Of a stretch of 64,000 bases of DNA, positions 15,539 to 24,152 are shown piece after piece (within the stretch, counting starts at the first letter, position 1; every line of letters begins with the position of its first letter). Origin of the DNA: Nanosynbacter sp. (GTDB taxonomy: Bacteria; Patescibacteriota; Saccharimonadia; Saccharimonadales; Saccharimonadaceae); the NCBI GenBank assembly GCA_015257665.1, contig JABZJS010000003.1:1-64000 (forward strand), read 5' to 3'. The position numbers and the translations under genes are program-made. The notes under the pieces were generated by a model that made no database searches, was not told the origin of the DNA, and worked only from the letters and a program-made list of their open reading frames with translations.

Positions 15539-15551
15539 TGATCTAGCCTAT

Positions 15552-15629
15552 GCGCTCGTAGTGAAGATGGCCTATCACGTCTCCCTGTCACGGAGAAGAT
15601 CGCCGGTTCGAATCCGGTCGAGCGCGCCA
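15552..15629 (+). tRNA. tRNA-Asp (GTC)
   Basis: Acceptor GCGCTCG/CGAGCGC, anticodon stem TCTCC/GGAGA with loop CTGTCAC (anticodon GTC), T-arm GCCGG-TTCGAAT-CCGGT, encoded CCA. Confidence 0.94.
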
Positions 15630-15647
15630 GTATTGGATACGACATAC

Positions 15648-15676
15648 CCTCTTGCAACAGGTCAAGAGGCTTTTTT
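15648..15676 (+). terminator. Terminator of tRNA-Asp
   Basis: CCTCTTG-loop-CAAGAGG is followed by CTTTTTT. The last bases overlap the stop codon of the convergent NYN gene. Confidence 0.85.
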
Positions 15677-16343
15677 ATATAATGCGAAAATGGTCATCTT
15701 TTATCTGTAGCCCATCAATATGCAAACTAAGACTATCTCTGATATGATGGCCAAGCGGATCAAGAATAAAGTCAATCCCCTCTCGGCGGGCTAATTTTGC
15801 AGCAGGCACAAAGTCGCTATCGCCTGCAATCAGAATGATTCGTTCGACCTGCTGTTTATATGCCATTGAGGCAATATCCAAGCCAATCCGCATATCAACA
15901 CCTTTTTGTTGGAGAGATAGTTTGAGATCTTTCTCTGTTAAATCAGCTATACCTATTTTGTTGTCAAGAATTTTCTTTGTTACTTCTGGCTTAAGATTAT
16001 AGTAAGTCGCTGCGTCGTTGAGCTCACCCATCCGTAATGCGAGTTTTCGCTTTCTGGCCAATTCACGGAAGAACTGCTCCGCCCAGACTTTCTTATCACT
16101 GCGCCCAAGGTCAATACTCTTTTTGAGGAGTGGATGGTAAATCTGTTTTGCTATCGGAGGACAATCGTAGTAGAAAATACGATACAGCTCACATTGGACT
16201 CTTTCACCACTCCTCTTGTCTATCAGATGTCGCCAACAATATCTATAGAGTTCATCTGCTCGTTCGGCTGGCGTTTTCTCACCCAGACATTTCTGGGCTC
16301 GTTTTCGATAAAATCCGCCATCAATGAGAATTGCTGTCTTCAT
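15675..16343 (-). CDS. NYN-domain (PIN-like) putative ribonuclease
   Basis: This 222-residue protein has a NYN/LabA-type PIN fold. The first acidic residue is in AILIDGGFYRKRA (Asp8). The central Asp is in KGVDMRIGLDIA and the last pair in LIAGDSDFVPAA, so the expected metal-binding carboxylates are all present. The family is thought to act on RNA; no target is known here. A GTAAGAAAGGTAGG stretch serves as ribosome site. Its 3' end overlaps the terminator of tRNA-Asp on the opposite strand. Confidence 0.85.
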   Translation of the reverse strand: MKTAILIDGGFYRKRAQKCLGEKTPAERADELYRYCWRHLIDKRSGERVQCELYRIFYYDCPPIAKQIYHPLLKKSIDLGRSDKKVWAEQFFRELARKRKLALRMGELNDAATYYNLKPEVTKKILDNKIGIADLTEKDLKLSLQQKGVDMRIGLDIASMAYKQQVERIILIAGDSDFVPAAKLARREGIDFILDPLGHHIRDSLSLHIDGLQIKDDHFRII

Positions 16344-16363
16344 GCTATCCTACCTTTCTTACT

Positions 16364-16418
16364 AAAAAACTCCTAGCTGTGCTGGTTCCCATATGGAGGG
16401 AGAGCGTTTGCTAGGAGT
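16364..16418 (-). terminator. Terminator of ndk
   Basis: On the minus strand ACTCCTAGC pairs with GCTAGGAGT across a 32-nt internal part that itself can fold (CTCCC/GGGA), followed by TTTTTT. It lies between ndk and the NYN gene and probably also limits read-through into the latter. Confidence 0.75.
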
Positions 16419-16460
16419 TGAATAACCCTATTGTAGCATAGATACGGAAGAAATCAACGC

Positions 16461-16991
16461 TTAGCGCGTAAACTTCTCGTGCAATGCATGGTATTCGTAG
16501 ATTTCGTCGTCTGAGAACCAGTGGTTGATCTCTTGCTCGGCCTCCTCGGGGTTGCCCGAAGCGTGGATGAGGTTGGGCACGCCCTTGTCTTCGTCGTTGG
16601 CATAGCCAAAGCTCATGTGTGAGTAATCGCCGCGGATCGTCCCCATCTCGGCAGCCATTGGCTCGGTGGGGCCCACCAGCTTGCGCACCAGCTTGACGGC
16701 CTCTACCCCCTCAAACACCATGGCAACGACTGGCCCCTGCATCATAAAGTCCAGCGTCACCCCAAAGGCGTGCTTGCCACGGCGCGACACCATCTTGCCG
16801 ATCTCCTCATAGTGGCGATAGTAATGATCACGCGTCGGAGCGATCATCTTGACGGCCACAATCTTGAGGCCCACCCGCTCAAAACGGGTCAAAATCTCGC
16901 CGACAATTCCCCGCTGCACAGCATCTGGCTTGAAGACGACCAAGGTCTTTTGCACATTATTATTGTTGGGCACCGCTGTTGTTTCGCTCAT
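16461..16991 (-). CDS. ndk: Nucleoside diphosphate kinase
   Basis: NDK equilibrates NTPs and NDPs through a phosphohistidine. The protein has 176 residues, longer than the usual 140-150, with an extra N-terminal Asn-rich stretch and a C-terminal tail (YEYHALHEKFTR). Core motifs are TLVVFKPDAVQRG, RGDYSHMSFGYAN and NLIHASGNPEEAEQEI, whose His is the catalytic residue. The start is the ATG at 16991 behind AAGGAG; longer frames lack a ribosome site. TATAAT at 17020-17025 (minus) is the probable -10 box. Confidence 0.94.
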   Translation of the reverse strand: MSETTAVPNNNNVQKTLVVFKPDAVQRGIVGEILTRFERVGLKIVAVKMIAPTRDHYYRHYEEIGKMVSRRGKHAFGVTLDFMMQGPVVAMVFEGVEAVKLVRKLVGPTEPMAAEMGTIRGDYSHMSFGYANDEDKGVPNLIHASGNPEEAEQEINHWFSDDEIYEYHALHEKFTR

Positions 16992-17162
16992 AAAGCTCCT
17001 TATTGTTAGGTTTGCTTGTATTATAGCGTATTGTGAGTGATCGCGAAAATACGAAAACCTAGAACCACGTATTGCAAGTCCTGGCCAGAAGAATAATCGT
17101 AAGGTCAGATACGATAACCCTGCCGACACCTGATACTCTACCTCTCTGTCTATATATTGTGG

Positions 17163-17168
17163 TATACT
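17163..17168 (+). promoter_or_regulatory. -10 box of the Xer recombinase gene
   Basis: TATACT ends 7 nt before the ATG at 17176, so the transcript should be leaderless. An out-of-frame ATG at 17169 lies between them. Confidence 0.6.
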
Positions 17169-17175
17169 ATGGCAA

Positions 17176-18117
17176 ATGGCACAGCACTATTATATGCAAG
17201 ATTTGATCATTGACTTCATCGAATATATGGAGGTGGAGCGCGGCCGATCGTCCAAAACAGCGGAAAACTACAAGCACTACCTCGAGCGCTTCGTTGAGTT
17301 TGCTAGTGCTGAGCTGACGGTCGATCAGATCACGCCCGAGCTGGTGCGGCGCTACCGCCTCTGGCTCAACCGCTACCAAAGCGTCTATGGCGAGGAGCTG
17401 GGCATGCTTACCCAGAGTTACCACCTCATCGCGCTGCGCGGCTTTCTCAACTACCTCTCTAAGCGCGACATCACCAGCCTCTCGCCCAGCAAGATCGAGC
17501 TCCCCAAGACACACAAACGACAAGTCACGTTCCTCCATTATGACGAAGTAGAGCGGATGATTGATGCCGTGCCAAGCGATGGCAAAGAGGCCAACTTGCG
17601 CGACAAAGCCATCATCGAGCTGCTCTTCTCCAGTGGTCTGCGCGTCTCAGAGCTTGTCAATCTCAATCGCGACCATATCAACCTCAAGCGCCGCGAGTTT
17701 ATGGTGCGTGGTAAGGGCCAAAAAGACCGTCCGGTCTTCGTCAGCAGCCGTGCCGCCGAGCAGATCGAGACCTACCTCAGCGCCCGGCATGATTCGCTCG
17801 ACCCGCTTTTCATCAGCTATAGTCGCAACCACGGTGCCACAAACACCAGTGGCGACTTCCGCCGCCTCACAACCCGCAGTGTGCAATCGATGATTGGCAA
17901 ATATGCCCGCCTCGCTGGCATCACTAAGCACGTCAGCCCCCACACTATGCGCCACAGCTTCGCGACCGACCTATTGATGAACGGTGCCGACTTACGCAGT
18001 GTCCAGAGCATGCTCGGCCACAGCAACATCAGCACCACACAGGTCTACACCCACGTCACCGACCAACACCTGCGCGACATCTTCGAGCAGTTTCATAGCG
18101 GGAGAGAACAGGGGTAG
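17176..18117 (+). CDS. xerC: Tyrosine recombinase, XerC/XerD type
   Basis: This 313-residue integrase-family enzyme has an N-terminal SAM-like core-binding domain (1-105) and a C-terminal catalytic domain. Catalytic residues are Arg in SSGLRVSEL, Lys in GKGQKDRPV, His/Arg in SPHTMRHSFA, His in LGHSNIS and the nucleophile Tyr in TTQVYTHV. It is of housekeeping Xer length and no phage or integron genes are nearby, so chromosome dimer resolution together with FtsK (54394-56730) is the likely job. It is probably a single Xer protein; the C or D subtype is not decided. Confidence 0.88.
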   Translation: MAQHYYMQDLIIDFIEYMEVERGRSSKTAENYKHYLERFVEFASAELTVDQITPELVRRYRLWLNRYQSVYGEELGMLTQSYHLIALRGFLNYLSKRDITSLSPSKIELPKTHKRQVTFLHYDEVERMIDAVPSDGKEANLRDKAIIELLFSSGLRVSELVNLNRDHINLKRREFMVRGKGQKDRPVFVSSRAAEQIETYLSARHDSLDPLFISYSRNHGATNTSGDFRRLTTRSVQSMIGKYARLAGITKHVSPHTMRHSFATDLLMNGADLRSVQSMLGHSNISTTQVYTHVTDQHLRDIFEQFHSGREQG

Positions 18118-18136
18118 GAACCCTAGAAAGGAAACT

Positions 18137-18721
18137 ATGAATAATATGTTATTACCAAGCAACAGCCAGGCTCCACGCGCAACTGAATACAAGGGATCAG
18201 ACGGTGGGATATTCCGAATGTTCGACCACGAAGAGGCGATGCGAGTAATCCTCGCCTGGGCAGATCACGACTGGCCGATGACCAAACAACAGGCATTCGA
18301 GCTGCGAGATTCATTGGGGTGGAACGTTGGCCCTGAAGGCAGGGGTTTGTTTGTTAGCAAAGTTCAGGTTGGTAACGAATCGGATGGATTCATTGCTTTT
18401 GACAAAAGGAGAGGATGTTTTACGTCCATTATGATGCGCTTAACCACACAAATATTTGGCGGATTGGAAAACGAATTTGCGCATGAAATTGACAACTTGT
18501 ACTCAGCGTGCATGAAGTCTATGCAATCAAAATTTGGCAAGGGTAAGGGAAGATCAGACGATACATCATCATCACATTCATGGTACCTTCCTTCAAAGGC
18601 GCTTGTCTCCATTGGTAAGACATCCCATGGTGTCGACGCTATAATAGAGTCCCCAGCGATGAAGGAAATAACGGACGCGGAAAACGCCTACTTCGAGTAC
18701 TTTGGGCCAGATGCGCCGTAA
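18137..18721 (+). CDS. Hypothetical protein (194 aa)
   Basis: I do not recognise this soluble protein. It starts at the ATG behind AGAAAGGAAACT, 19 bp after xerC, and is probably cotranscribed with it. The N-terminal half has an EEAMRVILAWADHD helix and WPMTKQQAFELRDSLGW. The C-terminal part contains a Ser/Asp/Gly-rich stretch (GKGKGRSDDTSSSHSW) and an acidic end. No membrane segment or signal peptide is present. An upstream extension in the same frame overlaps xerC and is not coding. Confidence 0.7.
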   Translation: MNNMLLPSNSQAPRATEYKGSDGGIFRMFDHEEAMRVILAWADHDWPMTKQQAFELRDSLGWNVGPEGRGLFVSKVQVGNESDGFIAFDKRRGCFTSIMMRLTTQIFGGLENEFAHEIDNLYSACMKSMQSKFGKGKGRSDDTSSSHSWYLPSKALVSIGKTSHGVDAIIESPAMKEITDAENAYFEYFGPDAP

Positions 18722-18749
18722 ATAGCATCCCTTTCTTATGTATAAATAT

Positions 18750-18785
18750 AGGTCGCTATTCTAAATAATAGCGACCTATCTATTT
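18750..18785. terminator. Terminator between the 18137 gene and the minor pilin operon
   Basis: AGGTCGCTATT-loop-AATAGCGACCT has T-rich sequence on both sides and serves convergent genes. Confidence 0.75.
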
Positions 18786-18798
18786 TAGATTCTCATTC

Positions 18799-19959
18799 CT
18801 ACGGATTACACGACGTGCCCAGTGGCCCTGCTTCGTCGTTGGTGACATAGAAGTTTTTGCAGAGACTGCCAGTGATATCGACGCCCTGCTCCGGGAAGGT
18901 GAAGCTACCATTGGTATTGAAGCCGACATTGACGCGGCTTTTGATGCGGCGAAAGATGGTGTCTGCCCGGCCGGTGGAATCGATTTCGGGCTGGACGGTA
19001 TCGAACTTCGTCACGCTGCTTGCTCGTTTGAGCGAGATCTTGACGGCCGAGGCTTTGTACAGGCTAGTCACACGCAAGAACGCCACACGCGAGCCCGCTG
19101 GCACAGACTCACCTCCGGCCATCTGGAGGACGGCTTGGCAGGCGTAGCCACCACCGGTGTAGCGCGCGTTGGAGCACGGCACGGCATTGACGGTCGTTTG
19201 GGCACCGCTGTCGCTATTGGCGCGCAGGCCAGGGCGTTGGATGGTGAGCGGGTTCGCATTGTCGGTGATGATGCTGGGGCGCAAGAAGTTGGTCGACACC
19301 TGGGCGCTATCGAGCTCACTTAGGCTCACACTTGTCTTGGTGGGCAAGACAGCCTGTGCCCGGATGAGAGCTGGCGCGTTGGGGCTCCACTGGTCTTTGC
19401 GTGGCAATGAGCGGAGGTCGCCAGAAGTTGGTGTCTCGATGGAGGCAACTTCGTTATCGCTGTTTTTCTTGCGCATCCACTCGATCTGCACACTATCAAA
19501 GGCATCTGCACCAACCAGTGGAATGACAGTCGACTCCCCTTCTGCAAGGTCGAGCTTGACGTCCTCAGTCTTGGCCTCGATCTTGACGCAGGTGTAGGCT
19601 TGGTTGAGCGTGCTGCTGCCACTACTCGTCTTGATGGTGGTCTCACCACTAACAGACGACACTACACCAGCTGCTGCCACGGTGTTGCAGCGCTGCTGCT
19701 CAATGGCACGGCGAGCCCGCTCATTACCCTTGAGAGCCGCACGAATGACACGCTTGCCATCCTCTACTCCAGCGACCGCCGAGTCGTAGGCACTCTGCGA
19801 GAGGTCGTTGTTGCTGGCGCGCTGTTGCTCCTGTACCATCAGACGGATAAAGCTCACTGTTACTACCGTGATCAGTACTGTTGAAAACATCACCACAAAG
19901 AGTGACACCATACCGGCCTGCCGCTGCTTGTTGCTATGCTGTTGCATCCACCTCATCAT
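18799..19959 (-). CDS. pilX: Type IV pilus minor pilin-like protein, PilX type
   Basis: This 386-residue protein has a basic N-terminus and one hydrophobic helix (AGMVSLFVVMFSTVLITVV, about 15-34), followed by EQQRASNNDLSQSAYDSAVAGVEDGKR. This is the PilX-type N-domain with Gly-Met instead of the usual Gly-Phe at the processing site. A long extracellular domain with two or more Cys ends in CNP. It is the last gene of the fimT-pilV-pilW-pilX order seen in Pseudomonas-type minor pilin operons. ATG at 19959 or 19947 is possible. Confidence 0.75.
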   Translation of the reverse strand: MMRWMQQHSNKQRQAGMVSLFVVMFSTVLITVVTVSFIRLMVQEQQRASNNDLSQSAYDSAVAGVEDGKRVIRAALKGNERARRAIEQQRCNTVAAAGVVSSVSGETTIKTSSGSSTLNQAYTCVKIEAKTEDVKLDLAEGESTVIPLVGADAFDSVQIEWMRKKNSDNEVASIETPTSGDLRSLPRKDQWSPNAPALIRAQAVLPTKTSVSLSELDSAQVSTNFLRPSIITDNANPLTIQRPGLRANSDSGAQTTVNAVPCSNARYTGGGYACQAVLQMAGGESVPAGSRVAFLRVTSLYKASAVKISLKRASSVTKFDTVQPEIDSTGRADTIFRRIKSRVNVGFNTNGSFTFPEQGVDITGSLCKNFYVTNDEAGPLGTSCNP

Positions 19960-19960
19960 C

Positions 19961-20698
19961 CTACCCCTGTATCAATGTCTCAAAAATATTAATGGCACAG
20001 AAGTTGTAATTAGCACTGTCATTCGTGGGCGGTTTGCAGGTCTGGTTGGCGGTGTTGATCGTATCTTGCTGGTTGGTGCCAATGACGAAGCGGAGGCGAT
20101 AGATGGTGTGCGTGCCCTCGGTCGATTCAATAACGGGATTGATCTGCAAATCGCGCAGCGCCAAATCCCCCTCGCGTGAGCCCAGCAGCTCCGTTGCTTT
20201 GCTAAGAAATACATCGGTCGAGTACGTGCCACGAGCCGTTGGGTTGCAATACTGTGCACCAGCATCAGTCACACGGGCGAGGACAATCATATCACCACGC
20301 ACATCACCCTGGCGTGTGTCGTTTTGGTAGCGGACGGCACTACCTTGCTGTAGCTTGGCGGCTGGGCTCCACACATACGACATCGTACCAAAGCATAGAC
20401 GTCCCAACCCACCGCCTTTGTCTGGCGACACATAGCGGATCCCATCTGCTGAGGCCAAGGCATCACGCCGGAAGGAATCGGCTACATCGCGCCCTGCGAG
20501 GTTGATTGATTTGAGCGTCACCCCCTTTGTATACAGACCAATAATCTGCAGAGTGGAGGTCGTAATGGCAATGAGTAGCACCGAGAGGAAGCTCATCGCC
20601 AGTAGCAGCTCGATGAGGGTAAAGCCTGACTCTTTGCGCTGTACAGTCTGCCGTTGCTTCTCTCCTTGTGTTTTACCTTTGTTAGCGCGCCACATCAT
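19961..20698 (-). CDS. pilW: Type IV minor pilin, PilW/PilJ type
   Basis: This 245-residue prepilin has a long positively charged leader, the class III cleavage site SG-FTLIE (about residue 25/26, Glu5 present) and a hydrophobic helix LLLAMSFLSVLLIAITTSTL. The C-terminal domain has paired Cys (LGRLC..., QYCN, TCKPP, NFCA). It is cut by prepilin peptidase (23010-23879) and is expected in the pilus tip or initiation complex. It overlaps the preceding gene by 17 bp and is followed 1 nt later by the PilX-type gene. Confidence 0.8.
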   Translation of the reverse strand: MMWRANKGKTQGEKQRQTVQRKESGFTLIELLLAMSFLSVLLIAITTSTLQIIGLYTKGVTLKSINLAGRDVADSFRRDALASADGIRYVSPDKGGGLGRLCFGTMSYVWSPAAKLQQGSAVRYQNDTRQGDVRGDMIVLARVTDAGAQYCNPTARGTYSTDVFLSKATELLGSREGDLALRDLQINPVIESTEGTHTIYRLRFVIGTNQQDTINTANQTCKPPTNDSANYNFCAINIFETLIQG

Positions 20699-21284
20699 AC
20701 AACCTCGTTACGGTGCCAATCGTCATTGGCTTATCACTCGCTACAGTCGGCCAGCAGGCAGAGACGTACACATCGTAGGCGAGGTTGGCGTTAGCACCCT
20801 CCGCCTTGACAATCTGGACGAAGAGCCCCTGCGCCCGCGGATCATTGCCAAAGTCTACCTTACTGTAGGTTGTGGGTTCAGGTTGGTAGCTCGCATTGGT
20901 CGGCTCAAAGAGACGAATGACCTGCTTACCCGAGGCAGCATCGGCCCGCGGCGCAACAAAGAATGCGCCGCGCCCCCGCAATGTATCCGGCGAAAGGCGG
21001 CAGTTGCTCTCGGCAAGCTCGCTCAGCGTGATAGGCGTGGTCGTACCTACCTTGCCTTTGATGGTCTCCCACAGCTGCTGGTTGACGGCCTGCTGAGCAG
21101 TCCGAATCAGTAACACCTGCGAGTCGATCTGCTGCCGCACCTGCGTTACCTCCAGCGAGCGCTGCGCCAGCGCCATACCTTGGTTCATAATCATAAACGC
21201 CCCTACAATCACCATACTAAAGAGCACAAAGGCAAACATCACCTCGATGATCGTATCACCCCGCTCGTGGCGACGCTCTAGCAT
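20682..21284 (-). CDS. pilV: Type IV minor pilin, PilV type
   Basis: This 200-residue prepilin has a short leader MLERRHERG and the cleavage site G-DTIIEV, where Asp replaces the usual Phe at +1 and Glu5 is kept. The membrane helix is VMFAFVLFSMVIVGAFMIM. The conserved segment NQGMALAQRSLEVTQVRQQ follows the helix as in PilV proteins. Start and stop overlap both neighbours, which indicates tight translational coupling in the minor pilin operon. Confidence 0.8.
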   Translation of the reverse strand: MLERRHERGDTIIEVMFAFVLFSMVIVGAFMIMNQGMALAQRSLEVTQVRQQIDSQVLLIRTAQQAVNQQLWETIKGKVGTTTPITLSELAESNCRLSPDTLRGRGAFFVAPRADAASGKQVIRLFEPTNASYQPEPTTYSKVDFGNDPRAQGLFVQIVKAEGANANLAYDVYVSACWPTVASDKPMTIGTVTRLYDVAR

Positions 21285-21988
21285 TGGCCTATTCCTCCAC
21301 CGATCAGCTTTACACTGCTGGCCGAGCTGCCACCTCGGGCAATCACTGCCCCACTAATGCCAGTAAAGACCAATCCATCGGGGTCGATACAGAGGTTGGT
21401 GTCGCCTTTTTGGGCGTCATTATCAGGCGAGAGAACGGTCATCGGGTTGTCTGTGTTGCCAATGTAGGTCTTGATGGCACCGCTGGAGGGCGAGCGCACG
21501 ATCAAATACGAGTGACGTGCACCCTGCCGCAGCGCCGTCTCCCACGCTAGTTCGTAGGTAGTTGTCTGGCTGGCAGTGTCCGACAAAACAAGCCCCGAGC
21601 GAGTCAGCGCCTCATAATCCGTTGCTGCAGTCGAGCTATCACGCGTGGCATAGATTGTCCGCGCGATGAGGCTTCGGCCATCACGGCCAGTGGTAATGAA
21701 CCGCCCAATAATAGTGCACTCGCTCGTGCCCGGCACCTGCGGGGTAATGCTCTGGCTAATGCCGCTAGTGCTGCAGCCAAGGTTGCGGTCGTGATCGTTC
21801 TGGACATTCACCACCCGGTCGTACTCCCCCTGGAAGAAGCTCACCAGCGAATGGGTGGCATCGCGGTAGCGCTGGGCATTGACCGTCGCGCCCACACCTA
21901 CCATAATCCCGGCTGCCATTGCCCCACTCACCGCCAAAAACAGCATCATCTCAATAATGGTGAACCCTGGCTTCACTGGCATACTCAT
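21278..21988 (-). CDS. fimT: Type IV minor pilin, FimT/GspH type
   Basis: This 236-residue prepilin has the leader MSMPVKPG, the site G-FTIIE and the helix MMLFLAVSGAMAAGIMVGVG, then the ATVNAQRYRDATHSLVSFFQ segment of GspH/FimT proteins. It is the first gene of the minor pilin operon. TATACT at 21998-22003 (minus) ends 9 nt before the ATG at 21988, which gives a 2-3 nt leader next to a GAGAGG. The earlier in-frame start at 22009 would lie upstream of the transcription start. Confidence 0.82.
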   Translation of the reverse strand: MSMPVKPGFTIIEMMLFLAVSGAMAAGIMVGVGATVNAQRYRDATHSLVSFFQGEYDRVVNVQNDHDRNLGCSTSGISQSITPQVPGTSECTIIGRFITTGRDGRSLIARTIYATRDSSTAATDYEALTRSGLVLSDTASQTTTYELAWETALRQGARHSYLIVRSPSSGAIKTYIGNTDNPMTVLSPDNDAQKGDTNLCIDPDGLVFTGISGAVIARGGSSASSVKLIGGGIGQC

Positions 21989-22084
21989 AACCTCTCTAGT
22001 ATAGCACAAGCAGCATTAGCAGCACAGGGCGATGAGGCGATTCTGGGGAGAGATGATGCTCTGCAAAGCTCAGGCAAAGAACGC

Positions 22085-22114
22085 AAAAAACCAGCCGCTC
22101 CCAGGCTGGTTTTT
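22085..22114. terminator. Bidirectional terminator downstream of the 22145 gene
   Basis: AAAAACCAGCC-GCTCCCA-GGCTGGTTTTT. It ends the 22145-22900 gene (-); the facing side has no gene end. Confidence 0.8.
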
Positions 22115-22144
22115 GCTTAGCTCACTTTGAGTGAATTTTATTGC

Positions 22145-22900
22145 CTACTGCGTCTCTTCGCCAGCTAGTAACTCCGCCTCAATATCTTGCATAGCAGCAA
22201 GGACGAGCTCGTATGCCTTTGGGTTAGTTGAATCACCTAGCCTGCCACCAACACGAAGCACCTTTGCCTCGTCATTACACCGGCCAGCAGAGGTTACCAG
22301 TAATGTCCCTACCGGGTAAAAATCACGGTAGTAATCCTTCCGTTCCTCTGTTAGTGGTCGATCGGAATACACTTCGACTGCTGGGCCAGTTACAACGCTA
22401 ATATTGATACCTTCTTGCTGTGCATTCTTATACTGCTCTTCGTTGTATGGATCAGTGATTTTGCATTCACTACCCTTAAATATTTGATCCTCTGTCGCCC
22501 ATTGATTTAGAGCACCAGTAGGGCTACCTTCACGAAGAACCCGCGCTACAACTGCTGTCTCATACTGCACAAAGTTCCCGCGCGAATCTCTAGTCTCGCC
22601 GCCAGCATAACTAGTGACGGCAACATGCTTGTCCTCAGGTCGGCTACCAAAGCCATTCTCTGCCAATACTATGCCAAGCCGCTGTATTTCCCCAACAATA
22701 TCTTTGCAGTAGTTCTCTTTGCGCTCGTTAGCGAGCTTTGCTTCGACCTTTGCTAGCGCCTTTTTTATCAGCTTCTCACGCTCGGCGTCCTCTCCTTCAC
22801 TGAATTTCTCAGTCTTTGGCATTGGAAAGTCTCGCAGCGTTGGCTCATACGGCTTTGCTTGGTCTGTCTCACCACTAAGTGGCTGGTCATATCGTGACAT
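22145..22900 (-). CDS. Hypothetical soluble protein (251 aa)
   Basis: I do not recognise this protein. It is charged and hydrophilic, with a Pro/Lys-rich N-terminus and a helix rich in Lys/Glu (EREKLIKKALAKVEAKLANERKEN, about 38-62) that may be a coiled coil. A mixed domain follows, with few Cys. The second ATG (22900) sits 5 nt from AAGGAG and is preferred. It lies between the minor pilins and the prepilin peptidase but has its own promoter, so a link with pili is only positional. Similar architecture (charged N-terminus, compact domain) recurs in the 47483-48226 protein. Confidence 0.65.
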   Translation of the reverse strand: MSRYDQPLSGETDQAKPYEPTLRDFPMPKTEKFSEGEDAEREKLIKKALAKVEAKLANERKENYCKDIVGEIQRLGIVLAENGFGSRPEDKHVAVTSYAGGETRDSRGNFVQYETAVVARVLREGSPTGALNQWATEDQIFKGSECKITDPYNEEQYKNAQQEGINISVVTGPAVEVYSDRPLTEERKDYYRDFYPVGTLLVTSAGRCNDEAKVLRVGGRLGDSTNPKAYELVLAAMQDIEAELLAGEETQ

Positions 22901-22932
22901 CATATCTCCTTGGAGTTAGGGTGTTTATGATG

Positions 22933-22961
22933 CCTATAGTACTCTCTCTCTGGATTGTCAA
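22933..22961 (-). promoter_or_regulatory. Promoter of the 22145 gene
   Basis: On the minus strand TTGACA (22956-22961), 17 bp and TATAGG (22933-22938) lie about 27 nt before the AAGGAG ribosome site region. Confidence 0.65.
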
Positions 22962-23009
22962 GTATTACATCAGGTTTATAAGAAGGAGCAAATCTACCCA
23001 GCCTGGGTC

Positions 23010-23879
23010 TCAAAAGCCTAGTGGCAATGCCACCAGCGCGCGCAAGATATGCCCACCAAACAAGAGTGAAATAACGCAGCCAATGATAAGCAGCGGCCCA
23101 AATGGCACCTGCGAGCGCGTATTAAGCTGGCCGCGCACCAGGCCCGGCAGGACGATGATACAACCCAGCATGTTGGAGAAAAACAGCGTCATAAAGGCCA
23201 ATCGCCAATCGCCCAGCAGTAGCGCCAAGCCCACGCAGAGCTTCACATCGCCAAAGCCAATCCACGCCCCGCGCGAAATGGCATACAGCCCACCATACAA
23301 CCCCGCCAGCAGCGCCACCGCCCCCGTGAGCGATACAAGATCAACATCGTGCAGTGTCGTCATCCGCACCAGCACGAAGAGTGCGCCCAGTGCCATCAAG
23401 CCATAGTTAAGCGGGTCAGGCAGGAGCTGCCACTTGGCGTCATACGCCGCGAGAATCATCAGCACCAAGGCCACCACCACCCATACAGCAAAGAGCAGGC
23501 TACTGGCTGGCAATGCCCATGGCCACACCAGATACGACAGTGCCAGGCCCACCCCCAGCACCAGCTCCATCACCAGCTCGAACCAACCAATAAACTGCTG
23601 GCAATAGCGGCAGCGCCCACCAGTCGACAGCCAGCTCACTACGGGGAGTAGATCATACCACGCCAGTACATGCCCACACTGCAGGCAGCGCGAGCGGTCG
23701 TCTCGCACTGTACCTTGCAAGAGGACACGCAGTTGACGCCATTCGTGTTTGTCGTAGGGGTGGCCGGTTTGCTTATCAGTCCGCAGTTGCCGCGCACGCA
23801 CCCGCCACACTTGCGCGCCCGCAAAGCTACCCAGCACTACACCGAGAAGGAGCAGTGCACCTGCTATCAAGATCGTCAT
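23010..23879 (-). CDS. pilD: Prepilin peptidase / N-methyltransferase (A24)
   Basis: This 289-residue membrane aspartic protease cleaves and methylates type IV prepilins. It has the GSFAGAQVWRV N-domain, two CxxC pairs that form a zinc site (CLQC and CRYC), and the two catalytic Asp motifs AYDAKWQLLPD and GFGDVKL (GxGD type). About seven to eight membrane helices are present. TATACT (23888-23893, minus) ends 8 nt before the ATG, so the leader is nearly absent. Its substrates are the pilins at 18799-21988 and 24153-24611. Confidence 0.95.
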   Translation of the reverse strand: MTILIAGALLLLGVVLGSFAGAQVWRVRARQLRTDKQTGHPYDKHEWRQLRVLLQGTVRDDRSRCLQCGHVLAWYDLLPVVSWLSTGGRCRYCQQFIGWFELVMELVLGVGLALSYLVWPWALPASSLLFAVWVVVALVLMILAAYDAKWQLLPDPLNYGLMALGALFVLVRMTTLHDVDLVSLTGAVALLAGLYGGLYAISRGAWIGFGDVKLCVGLALLLGDWRLAFMTLFFSNMLGCIIVLPGLVRGQLNTRSQVPFGPLLIIGCVISLLFGGHILRALVALPLGF

Positions 23880-23967
23880 ACCTCACTAGTATAGCAAAGA
23901 TATGCAAGAACGTGCTACATCATCACGCGCTATCGAAGGCCAGTGCAGACCTTCTTCATTGTATGAT

Positions 23968-24077
23968 GAACTGCTGGGTCATGCTTGTGCAAGAAAATAT
24001 CTGGAGACCAGCAAGCAGATATATGCTATGTATTATCTGGCCGGAACATTTTCATCACACGTACAACCCAGCAGTTC
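23968..24077 (+). ncRNA. Rod-hairpin element, copy C
   Basis: This 110-nt inverted repeat has a perfect 12-bp outer helix (GAACTGCTGGGT with ACCCAGCAGTTC), then TGTG/CACA and GAAAAT/ATTTTC. The shared asymmetric loop has ATCTGGA opposite GGAAC, and an inner CCAG/CTGG follows. The tip can instead pair CAGATA with TATCTG, which would compete for the same CTG. The outer helix has no similarity to that of copy B yet pairs perfectly. It lies between the pilin terminator and the pilD promoter. Function unknown. Confidence 0.6.
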
Positions 24078-24093
24078 GTGTACTCCATACATA

Positions 24094-24124
24094 AAAAGAG
24101 GCTGGCACCCCTTTGGTGTCAGCC
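24094..24124 (-). terminator. Terminator of the pilin gene
   Basis: On the minus strand GGCTGACACC-AAAGG-GGTGCCAGCC is followed by TCTTTTTAT. Confidence 0.85.
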
Positions 24125-24152
24125 ATCTTCTTGTGTATCTTCTGCTCAGCTG

